DNA of 21,543 bases from Alphaproteobacteria bacterium (lineage in GTDB: Bacteria > Pseudomonadota > Alphaproteobacteria > Geminicoccales > Geminicoccaceae): contig JALSGW010000151.1 of the NCBI GenBank assembly GCA_026982585.1, forward strand, positions 1-21,543, written 5' to 3'. Shown piece after piece: positions 6,642 to 13,116 of this stretch; position 1 is the first letter of the stretch; each line of letters starts with the position of its first letter. The notes beneath the pieces were generated by a model. The model saw only the letters and a list, made by a program, of their open reading frames with translations, ran no database searches and was not told where the DNA came from. The position numbers were made by a program, and so were the translations under genes.

Positions 6642-7427
6642 TCAACGCATCTGGGTGATGGTGCCGAGCATGTTGTCGGCGGCGCTGATGACCCTGGAGT
6701 TGAGCTCGTAGGCCCGCTGGGCGGCGATCAGCGCGGTCAGCTCCTGCACCGCGTTGACGTTGGAACTCTCGAGGAATCCCTGCTGAACGGTGCCGAAACC
6801 GTCCACGCCGGGATTGCCGAGGATGGCGGGCCCGGAGGCGTCGGTTTCCGCGAACAGGCCGCCGCCCAAGGCCTCGAGCCCGCTCGGATTGGTGAAGCGG
6901 GCGAGCTCCAGCCGCCCCAGTTGCTGCAGCGACACCTGACCCTGGATCTTGGCGAACACCGTGCCCTCGGCATTGACCGTCACCTCCACCGCCTCCGCCG
7001 GCACGGCGATGCCCGGGTTCACGGTATAGCCCTCGGCGGTCACCAGCGTGCCCTCGGGCGAGAGCTGGAAACTGCCGGCGCGGGTATAGGCGACGTCGCC
7101 GTTGGGCAGCTGCACCACGAAGTAGCCGTCGCCCTGGATGGCGAGGTCGAGCGGGTTCTCGGTGTTGACCAGATTGCCCTGCTGGTGGATGCGGTAGACG
7201 GCGGCGGTCTTGACCCCGAGGCCGAGCTCCACGCCCGCCGGCAGGATGCTGCCGTCCTCGCCGTTGACCGCCCCCACCCGGCGCTGGCTCTGGTAGAGCA
7301 GGTCCTGGAACTCCGGGCGCTGGCGCTTGTAGCCGGTGGTGGCGAGATTGGCGATGTTGTTGGCGATCACCTCGACGTGCAGCTGTTGCGCCATCATGCC
7401 GGTGGCGGCGACGCTCAAGGCTCGCAT
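6642..7427 (-). CDS. flgG: Flagellar distal rod protein FlgG
   Basis: A 261-residue rod subunit exported by the flagellar type III system, without a cleaved signal. The N-terminus MRALSVAATGMMAQQ with NIANLATTGYKRQRPEFQDLLYQ is diagnostic. The central LDLAIQGDGYFVV and C-terminal GFLESSNVNAVQELTALIAAQRAYELNS complete the conserved rod/hook pattern, with coiled ends that pack in the rod. GAGGAGGAG precedes the ATG at a good distance. flgF ends 20 nt upstream. Length is normal for FlgG. Confidence 0.97.
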   Translation of the reverse strand: MRALSVAATGMMAQQLHVEVIANNIANLATTGYKRQRPEFQDLLYQSQRRVGAVNGEDGSILPAGVELGLGVKTAAVYRIHQQGNLVNTENPLDLAIQGDGYFVVQLPNGDVAYTRAGSFQLSPEGTLVTAEGYTVNPGIAVPAEAVEVTVNAEGTVFAKIQGQVSLQQLGRLELARFTNPSGLEALGGGLFAETDASGPAILGNPGVDGFGTVQQGFLESSNVNAVQELTALIAAQRAYELNSRVISAADNMLGTITQMR

Positions 7428-7447
7428 GCGCTCTCCTCCTCACTCCG

Positions 7448-8173
7448 TCATCCCTGGGTGGCGAGACTGCGCTCGCCGGCGCGGCGTTCGAGCTCGTGGC
7501 GGGTTTCGAGGAGCTTGAGGGTCGCCTCGAAGGCCCGCACCGTCTCGATCATGCGCACGAGCTCCTGCACCGGCTCCACATTGGATCGCTCGAGGGCCCC
7601 CTGCACCAGCCGCACATCCTCGCTCGGCTCCGGCGCCTGGTCGGTGCGGTAGAGGCTGTCGCCGACGCGCTGCAGATTCATCTCGTCCGCGAACACCACC
7701 GGGCGGATGCGGGCGATCGGCCCCGCGCCGGGCAGCGACAGCACCCCGTCCTCGCTCACCACCGGCGTGCCCGCACCATCCGGCAGCACGATCTCGATCC
7801 CGTTCTCGTCCAACAGCGGATAGCCGGCGGCGGTGACGATGCGGCCCTCCGCATCGCGCTGGAAATGACCGGCGCGCGTGTAGGCCGGCCCCTCCGGGGT
7901 GGCGACGGTGAAATAACCACGCCCGACGATCGCCAGATCGAGCGGCGCCTCGGTGCGCTCGAGGGGACCGCCGCGCAGGTCCCGCACCCGCCCCACGTCC
8001 TGGACGAAGGCGAGCCGCTCCCCCTCCCCCGCCCGCACCAGCACCGTCTCGAACCGAAGCCGCTCGGCCTGGAAACCGGTGGTGGTGACGTTGGCGAGAT
8101 TGCCCGCCACCACCGTGAGCTGATGCTCGAGGGCCAGAGCGCGGCTGAGGGCGATGTAGCCGGCGTTGTCCAT
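7448..8173 (-). CDS. flgF: Flagellar proximal rod protein FlgF
   Basis: A 241-residue rod protein related to FlgG. It starts MDNAGYIALSRALALEHQL, with NLANVTTTGFQAERLRFE, LDLAIVGRGYFTV, then VQGALERSNVEPVQELVRMIETVRAFE at the C-terminus. The N- and C-terminal halves match rod proteins, and the short central D1 region is typical of FlgF. ATG 8173 is preferred to an in-frame start at 8275 because the homologous region begins there and a sigma-54 promoter at 8212-8227 would lie inside a longer reading. First gene of the flgFGAH operon, divergent from fliL. Confidence 0.93.
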   Translation of the reverse strand: MDNAGYIALSRALALEHQLTVVAGNLANVTTTGFQAERLRFETVLVRAGEGERLAFVQDVGRVRDLRGGPLERTEAPLDLAIVGRGYFTVATPEGPAYTRAGHFQRDAEGRIVTAAGYPLLDENGIEIVLPDGAGTPVVSEDGVLSLPGAGPIARIRPVVFADEMNLQRVGDSLYRTDQAPEPSEDVRLVQGALERSNVEPVQELVRMIETVRAFEATLKLLETRHELERRAGERSLATQG

Positions 8174-8211
8174 CACACCCGATGCACCCGAAACCAACCG
8201 CCCGAAGCCCT

Positions 8212-8227
8212 TGCAGCTTTCGTGCCA
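8212..8227 (-). promoter_or_regulatory. Sigma-54 (-24/-12) promoter for flgF
   Basis: On the minus strand the sequence is TGGCACGAAAGCTGCA. This matches TGGCAC-N5-TTGCA with one mismatch and the exact 12-nt GG-to-GC spacing. Transcription would start near 8200, leaving a leader of about 28 nt before the flgF ATG at 8173. Caulobacter rod/ring genes use sigma-54 promoters of this type. Confidence 0.7.
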
Positions 8228-8273
8228 TCCCGCTCCCGAGCTCGGCCGTGGCCGCGGGGAAAGGCTCCGGTCC

Positions 8274-8289
8274 ACATATCGGGATATGT
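8274..8289. promoter_or_regulatory. Perfect palindrome, candidate enhancer or operator site
   Basis: ACATATCGGGATATGT is an inverted repeat with 7-bp arms and a 2-bp centre. Its centre lies about 80 bp upstream of the predicted flgF transcription start, a usual position for the binding site of a sigma-54 activator such as FlbD. The protein that binds is unknown. Confidence 0.5.
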
Positions 8290-8342
8290 CCCGGCGGCCC
8301 CGTGGGGTCGGCAGGGCTTGCCGAGGTAGGCAGAAGCTGCCG

Positions 8343-8370
8343 CTAACCGACGGTTAACCCTCTCGGGTTA
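8343..8370 (+). promoter_or_regulatory. CtrA-like box and nested dyads upstream of fliL
   Basis: CTAA-N7-TTAA at 8343-8357 matches the CtrA box TTAA-N7-TTAA at seven of eight fixed bases. The same stretch holds two overlapping inverted repeats, TAACC-GAC-GGTTA (8344-8356) and TAACCC-TCTC-GGGTTA (8355-8370). It lies 37-64 bp before the fliL start. CtrA controls fliLM in Caulobacter. Confidence 0.6.
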
Positions 8371-8406
8371 GATCGGGAGCGGGTGTCGAGGCCGATGGAG
8401 GTGGTG

Positions 8407-8976
8407 ATGGCCGAAAACCAGGCCCAGGAGACCCAGGCGGAGGAAGAGGGTGCGAAAAAGGGCGGCAAGTCCAAGCTCATCCTCTTTGCGCTCGTGGGTC
8501 TGTTGCTGATCGGCGGGGGTGGCGGCGCCGCCGGCTTCTTCCTCGGCTGGTTCGGCGGCAAGGGCAAGGCCGAGGCCGAAGAGGTGGCGGAGGAGACCGG
8601 CAAGGAACCGGGCAAGGACAAGGACAAGGCCGCCAAGGACAAAGACGGCAAAGGCGCGGCCGCGGGGGAGGAGGTGGTGTTCGTGGAGCTGCCGGACCTC
8701 CTCGTCAACCTCCGCTCGAGCGGCCGTCGCATGCGCTATCTCAAGCTGCGGGTGGCGCTCGAGGTGGCCGACGAGGAACAGGCCGAGCGCATCAAGACCC
8801 TGTTGCCGCGGGTGATCGACAGTTTCCAGCTCTATCTGCGCGCGCTTTCGGTGGACGAGCTGCGCGGTGCGGTGGGGATGGAGCAGCTCAAGGAGGAGCT
8901 GCTTGCGCGGGTGAACCGGGTGGTGCGTCCGGCCCGGGCCGAGGACGTGTTGTTCAAGGAGATCCTCGTGCAATAA
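8407..8976 (+). CDS. fliL: Flagellar basal body-associated protein FliL
   Basis: A 189-residue inner-membrane protein that associates with the stator and supports motor torque. It has a short charged cytoplasmic N-terminus with KKGGKSK, one membrane helix (about 24-50, LILFALVGLLLIGG and onward), a Lys/Asp-rich linker (KDKDKAAKDKDGK), then the periplasmic FliL domain (FVELPDLLVNLRSSGRRMRYLKL, ending LFKEILVQ). ATG 8407 is chosen because GGAGGTG lies about 5 nt before it; in-frame GTG 8383 and ATG 8395 lack this. It is followed by fliM after 30 nt. A CtrA-like box lies upstream. Confidence 0.93.
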   Translation: MAENQAQETQAEEEGAKKGGKSKLILFALVGLLLIGGGGGAAGFFLGWFGGKGKAEAEEVAEETGKEPGKDKDKAAKDKDGKGAAAGEEVVFVELPDLLVNLRSSGRRMRYLKLRVALEVADEEQAERIKTLLPRVIDSFQLYLRALSVDELRGAVGMEQLKEELLARVNRVVRPARAEDVLFKEILVQ

Positions 8977-9006
8977 CGGCGCCTTTGCGGGCGGAAGGAC
9001 CGGGTG

Positions 9007-10191
9007 ATGGTCGATCAGGAACAGGAACCCACCGGCGAGGGCGAGGCTCCGGATCAGGAGGCGCTGGCGGCCGAATGGGCGGCCATGGCCGGCGTCGAGG
9101 AGGAGGAAGGGGAGTCCGCCTCCTCCGAAGTGGACGAGCAGGCCCTGGCCGCCGAGTGGGTGGCGCTCATGAGCCAGGACGAGCTCCAGGAGGAGCGGTC
9201 CGAGGGCAGCGAGGAGGCCAGCGCGCCCGCGGGGCGGGTGCTCAGCCAGGACGAGATCGACAGTCTGCTCGGCTTCGCCAACGTCGAGAAGCAGGGCGAC
9301 CGCTCCGGCATCCAGGTGCTCATCAATTCCCGGGAGATCACCTACGAGCGCCTGCCGATGCTCGAGGTGGTGTTCGACCGGCTCGAGCGCATCATGACCA
9401 CGAGCGTGCGCAACTTCACCTCGGAAAACGTCGACATCAACCTCGAAAACGTCACCGCGCAACGTCTCGGCGACTATCTCAACTCGGTCCCCCTGCCGGC
9501 CATGATCGCGGTGTTCCGCGCGGTGGAATGGGACAATTACGGGCTGATCACCATCGACAGCCCGATGATCTACTCCATCGTGGATGTTTTGCTCGGCGGC
9601 CGCCGCGGCACCGCCCCCATGCGCATCGAGGGCCGTCCCTACACCACCATCGAGACCCGCCTCGTCGAGCGCCTCGTCCATCTGGTGCTCGGCGACCTCG
9701 CCGCCGCCTTCGAGCCGGTGGCCAAGGTGCGCTTCCAGTTCGAGCGCATCGAGACCAATCCCCGCTTCGCCACCATCGCCCGGCCGGGCAACGCCTGTGT
9801 GGTGTTCAAGATGCGGGTGGAGCTCGAGAACCGGGGCGGCACGCTTGAGTTCGTGCTCCCCTACGCCACCCTCGAGCCGGCCCGGGACGTGCTGCTGCAG
9901 ATGTTCCTGGGCGAGAAGTTCGGCCGCGATTCCATCTGGGAGAACCACCTCTCCAAGGAGATCCTGCTCGCCGATGTGGAGCTGCAGGCGGTGCTCGAGG
10001 AATGCACCATGACGCTTGCCGAGACCCTGAACTTCCGGGTCGGCACCACCCTGCCGCTCAGCGTCTCCCCCGACAGCGAGGTGACCTTGCGCTGCGGTAA
10101 CGTGCCGCTCTTGCGCGGCCGGGTGGGGCGGGTGCGCAACCGCATGGCGGTGTGCGTGACCCGCCGGATCGCGGAGGAGGGCGATGGTTGA
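9007..10191 (+). CDS. fliM: Flagellar motor switch protein FliM
   Basis: A 394-residue C-ring protein that binds CheY-P and sets rotation direction. The CheY-binding motif LSQDEIDSLLG is at residues 79-89 instead of at the extreme N-terminus. The middle domain (VLINSREITYERLPMLEVVFDR to about residue 280) carries the FliG-contact region, and a C-terminal SpoA/FliN-like domain follows (ADVELQAVLEECTMTLAETL and later). The 78-residue acidic extension contains a duplicated segment, DQEALAAEWAAMA (16-28) and DEQALAAEWVALM (43-55). GGAAGGA lies 6 nt before the ATG. The stop overlaps the next gene by 8 nt. Confidence 0.95.
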   Translation: MVDQEQEPTGEGEAPDQEALAAEWAAMAGVEEEEGESASSEVDEQALAAEWVALMSQDELQEERSEGSEEASAPAGRVLSQDEIDSLLGFANVEKQGDRSGIQVLINSREITYERLPMLEVVFDRLERIMTTSVRNFTSENVDINLENVTAQRLGDYLNSVPLPAMIAVFRAVEWDNYGLITIDSPMIYSIVDVLLGGRRGTAPMRIEGRPYTTIETRLVERLVHLVLGDLAAAFEPVAKVRFQFERIETNPRFATIARPGNACVVFKMRVELENRGGTLEFVLPYATLEPARDVLLQMFLGEKFGRDSIWENHLSKEILLADVELQAVLEECTMTLAETLNFRVGTTLPLSVSPDSEVTLRCGNVPLLRGRVGRVRNRMAVCVTRRIAEEGDG

Positions 10192-10678
10192 GATCTTGGC
10201 GCTGGCGCTGTTGGCCTTCGGGCTCCTGCTCAACGCCCTCTGGTCGCTCAGCCTCAGGCGCCGGCTCGCCCGTCTCGCGGCCCCCGACGAGGCGCTGAGG
10301 GAGCTTGTGGGCGCTCTCGACCGGGCGGTGGATCGGGCCGCCGAGACGGTGGCGGGCCTGCGCGAGGAGGCGCGGCGGCTGGACGAGGCGGCGCGCCGCC
10401 AGCGCCTCGGCCTCGAGCGCCGGCAGACGGAGCTGGCGCGGCTGTGCCGCAACGCCGAACGGCTGTTGTGGCGCCTCGGCCGCGAGGTGGAACGCGCCCG
10501 CCCGCGGGCTGCGGAATCCGGCCGCATGTCGCTCACGGCGGCGCCCGCCGACCACGCCCCCTTCGCCCGCCCCCTCACGGCAGCGCCTGCCGACGATGGA
10601 ACCGCGGCCCGGCCCCGGCCCGAGCCGCAGGCGAAGGGACGGGAGCAGCTCGTCCAACTGCTCGCCCGGCTGCGATAG
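10184..10678 (+). CDS. DUF6468 family flagellar-operon protein
   Basis: A 164-residue protein with one N-terminal membrane helix (ILALALLAFGLLLNALWSLSL), then a long Arg/Glu/Ala-rich coiled coil to about residue 110, and a proline- and alanine-rich tail containing a short repeat (LTAAPADH and LTAAPADD). Proteins of this size, shape and place (directly after fliM) in Rhodospirillales are classed as DUF6468. The role is unknown, but operon position implies the flagellar motor or export apparatus. The ATG lies inside the fliM end (8-nt overlap), so translation is coupled. Confidence 0.7.
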   Translation: MVEILALALLAFGLLLNALWSLSLRRRLARLAAPDEALRELVGALDRAVDRAAETVAGLREEARRLDEAARRQRLGLERRQTELARLCRNAERLLWRLGREVERARPRAAESGRMSLTAAPADHAPFARPLTAAPADDGTAARPRPEPQAKGREQLVQLLARLR

Positions 10679-10687
10679 GCGGGCGCC

Positions 10688-11479
10688 ATGCGGGCGAAGC
10701 AGCGCCTCCCCGGCTGGTCCCGGCTTCGCCAACGGCTCGCGGAGCGGATTCGTCTCGCCCCGAGCCGGATGGTATGGCTGTCGGCGCGCCTGCCGCCGGT
10801 GGCCTTCCTGCTCGGCCTTGCCGCGGCGCTGTTGGTGGCGGTGCGGCTTGCAGGCGAGCTGGTCTCGTCTCCGGCCGAGCCCGATTCGCCCCCGCCGGCG
10901 GCGGCCGGGCCCGATCCGCCGGCCGTGCCCTTCGCCGAGCTCGAGATGGCGGCGCCGGCCGCCCTTAAGGAGGCGCTCGAGCGGCTGGAGCCGGCCGCCG
11001 GCGACGGCGAGAGGGAGGATACGGCTCCGCCTGTCGTAGCCCCGGGGGATCTGGCCGATATCGCCGCCGCGCTCGAACGCCGGCGCAAGCGGCTGCTCGA
11101 GCGGGAGCGCGAGCTGGATCTGCGCGAAGAAGCGCTGCGCGCCCGCGAAGCCGACCTCGCCCGCAGGCTCGACCGCCTGGAACGCTACAAGGCCGAGCTC
11201 GCCGAGCTGATCGAGACCCTGGACCGCGAGGAGGAGGAGCGGCTCGCCCGGCTGGTTGCGGTCTATGAGAACATGAAACCCAAAAAGGCGGCCCAGATCT
11301 TCGACCGGCTCGAGCTCGAGGTGCTGTTGCGGGTGGTCACCCGCATGCGGGAGAGCAAGCTCTCGCTGATCCTGGCCGCCATGAACCCCGACCGGGCGCG
11401 CGAGATCACCCGCGCCCTCTCCACATCCAAGCCGCGCCCCGAACTCGCGCCCGATCCGGCAGTCCCACCGCCCCGCTAG
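10688..11479 (+). CDS. motE: MotE-like flagellar protein (MgtE-N-like domain)
   Basis: A 263-residue protein with an arginine-rich cytoplasmic start, one membrane helix (about residues 37-58, VAFLLGLAAALLVAVRLAG), a Pro/Ala-rich periplasmic linker, a long coiled coil rich in Arg and Glu (about 120-190), then a FliG/MgtE-N-like module: VYENMKPKKAAQIFDRLELEVLL, split as VYENMKPKKAAQIF and DRLELEVLLRVV, and LILAAMNPDRAREIT. This is the layout of MotE, the periplasmic chaperone of MotC described in Sinorhizobium, and of similar proteins after fliM in Rhodospirillales. It begins 9 nt after the DUF6468 stop. The gene name is assigned by architecture only. Confidence 0.7.
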   Translation: MRAKQRLPGWSRLRQRLAERIRLAPSRMVWLSARLPPVAFLLGLAAALLVAVRLAGELVSSPAEPDSPPPAAAGPDPPAVPFAELEMAAPAALKEALERLEPAAGDGEREDTAPPVVAPGDLADIAAALERRRKRLLERERELDLREEALRAREADLARRLDRLERYKAELAELIETLDREEEERLARLVAVYENMKPKKAAQIFDRLELEVLLRVVTRMRESKLSLILAAMNPDRAREITRALSTSKPRPELAPDPAVPPPR

Positions 11480-11486
11480 CGCGGGG
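11471..11486 (+). terminator. GC hairpin around the motE stop codon
   Basis: CCCCGC-TAGC-GCGGGG forms a perfect 6-bp stem with the TAG stop codon in the loop. No T-run follows, so it is at best a weak or factor-dependent terminator, or a 3'-end stabiliser for the fliL-motE transcript. Confidence 0.3.
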
Positions 11487-12270
11487 ACCGCCGCCCGTTC
11501 GGAGCCGGGCCGCCTTGCGCGAGGCGCGAGCAGAACCGCTCGCCCCTTGGCGGCGGGCGGCTTGTTGGCATCCGCTCGCGCGAGGCGCGCGGAGCCGGCA
11601 GGACGGGCACGGGGGCCCGCACCGCCCGAGCCGCAACGCGCGATCGGCGGCTGGGCGGAGGAGCCGCCCAAGCGGCTCGTGACACCGCCGCACCGTCATG
11701 GGGTGCCCGATCCCGACCCTTCGGACGATGGCGGGAGCAGCCGTGCGGAAAGCGCCCGCGGCGGCACGGTCGCCTTGGGGATCGCGAAGGCGCGGGCGGA
11801 TGCGCGCTCGGCAGCGGGCCTGAAAGCGGGCCGAGCGCATGCGTCCCGCACAGCGGCGTGGTCTCTTGCGGCGTCTCCGGCCGAGCGGCTCCGCCTCCCA
11901 TCCCAAGCCGCGCGGCCCGAGGGCGGCGGCGGGCACGACCGTCGACGGGGGATCCCACAGCCCGCACGAGCGCACGCACAGGGGAGATATGTTGGGTTGT
12001 GGCCATGCGGCGGGATCCCACGGCCCGCACGGGCGCACGGCGGTGGGGCGGTGGTGGCAGCCGGCGCCGCCTCGGCCCTTGAGCGCGCAGGGCCGAATGG
12101 GAGACGGGATGTCGGCGGATTGTAACCGGTGCGTGGGGCGTGGCGGCGGATCGGGCGTCTTCGCGAGCCCGGCACCCGCCCGCCTCCTCCTTCGCTCGCC
12201 GCAGCCACACAGGGGCGGTTGGCCGCCGCGCCCGGGCGGGCTAGGGTCGGCTCGGGCGGGAGGAGGTGGT
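11480..12270. other. Gene-poor GC-rich intergenic region
   Basis: About 790 bp without a supportable gene. Long open frames exist on both strands, but their products are low-complexity Arg/Ala/Gly/Pro strings with no recognisable domain, no consistent Shine-Dalgarno and mutual overlap, as expected at this GC content. The region holds two kinds of short direct repeats (GCGCGAGGCGCG at 11517-11528 and 11578-11589, and a 28-bp pair at 11949-12039). No tRNA or obvious structured RNA was seen. Confidence 0.6.
11949..12039. repeat. Two 28-bp near-identical direct repeats
   Basis: Copies at 11949-11976 and 12012-12039 agree at 26 of 28 positions, beginning GGGATCCCAC and ending GCGCACG. They are offset by 63 bp. 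The first ten bases contain the palindrome GGGATCCC. The 35-bp spacer is locally less GC-rich (AGATATGTTGGGTTG). Two copies with this spacing could be a REP-like element or paired binding sites. They are not a CRISPR array. Confidence 0.65.
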
Positions 12271-13116
12271 GTGACGATTCCGGACCCGCAGCGGGGACAC
12301 AGGCTCGCCGCCGCCTGTGCGGTGGCGGTGGAAGCGGGCCTTTTCGCGCAAAGCCGCTTTCGGGCGGGCGGGCTGGCCGTGGACCGCAAGGGCCCGCAGG
12401 ACGTTTCCAGCGACGCGGATCGGGTGGTGGAGGCGTTGATCCGGCGCCGGCTCGCGGCGCTCTTTCCCGAGGACGGTTTTCTCGGCGAGGAGAGCGGGTT
12501 CGCCCCGGCGCGCTCGGGCCGCATCTGGGTGGTGGATCCCATCGACGGCAGCTGGTGTTTCGTGCACGGCATCCGCGCCTGGTGCGTGAGCGTCGCCGCG
12601 GTGGACGAGGCGGGCATGGAGCTCGGGGTGGTGTACGATGCCGAGGCGGGGGAGCTGTTCGCCGCCGCCCGCGGCCTGGGCGCCACCCTCAACGGCCGGC
12701 CGCTTCGGGTGGCATCCGCGCAAAGCCTCGGCGATGGAACGGTGAGCGTGGGCTTCTCCCACCGCAGCCGGCCCGAGGAGGTGGCGCCGCTGATCGGGGA
12801 GCTGCTCAGACGCGGCGGGCTCTACCACCGCCACGGCTCGGGGGCGCTGGCCCTGGCCTGGACCGCGGCCGGACGGCTGATCGGTTACCTCGAGCCGCAC
12901 ATGAACAGCTGGGACGCGCTGGCGGGCCTTTTGCTGGTGCGGGAGGCGGGCGGTTTCGCCACCGACCTGTCGGCGCCGGGCCGGCTCGCGCGGGGCGGTG
13001 CCGTGGTGGCCGGTGCGCCCGGGGTCAGGAGCGCCCTCGAGGAGCTTGCGGCGCGCTATTTCCGGCAGGATCCGCCCCCTCCTCCGAACTCCAGCGCCGG
13101 CGCAGCTCGCGCTTGA
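12271..13116 (+). CDS. Inositol monophosphatase family phosphatase
   Basis: A 281-residue Mg2+-dependent sugar/inositol phosphatase homologue. Metal-site motifs are in order: DVSSDADR (about 43-50), GEESG (Glu73-Glu74), VVDPIDGS (Asp89, Asp92) and NSWDALAGLLLVREAGG (Asp215). The signature normally reads DPIDGTxNF. Here it is DPIDGSWCFVHG, so the Thr and Asn positions differ, which could affect substrate choice. The substrate may be inositol phosphate, histidinol phosphate or another phosphate ester. GTG 12271 is chosen because AGGAGG lies 4 nt before it and homology begins there. The 3' end overlaps the convergent acyl-CoA synthetase by 92 bp. Confidence 0.85.
   Translation: MTIPDPQRGHRLAAACAVAVEAGLFAQSRFRAGGLAVDRKGPQDVSSDADRVVEALIRRRLAALFPEDGFLGEESGFAPARSGRIWVVDPIDGSWCFVHGIRAWCVSVAAVDEAGMELGVVYDAEAGELFAAARGLGATLNGRPLRVASAQSLGDGTVSVGFSHRSRPEEVAPLIGELLRRGGLYHRHGSGALALAWTAAGRLIGYLEPHMNSWDALAGLLLVREAGGFATDLSAPGRLARGGAVVAGAPGVRSALEELAARYFRQDPPPPPNSSAGAARA

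Noticed and set aside
8368..11088. A 906-codon minus-strand open frame opposite fliL-fliM-motE
   Set aside because: The plus strand encodes clear FliL, FliM and MotE-like proteins; the antisense product is His/Arg/Gly-rich without domains.
11949..12039. The pair of 28-bp repeats as a CRISPR remnant
   Set aside because: Only two units, one spacer, no Cas genes, and a GC-rich repeat with a plain GGGATCCC palindrome.
11547..12125. Open frames of 170-244 codons on both strands in the 11480-12270 spacer
   Set aside because: Products are low-complexity Arg/Ala/Gly/Pro text without domains or ribosome sites, and opposite-strand frames overlap each other. Long stop-free runs are expected at this GC content.
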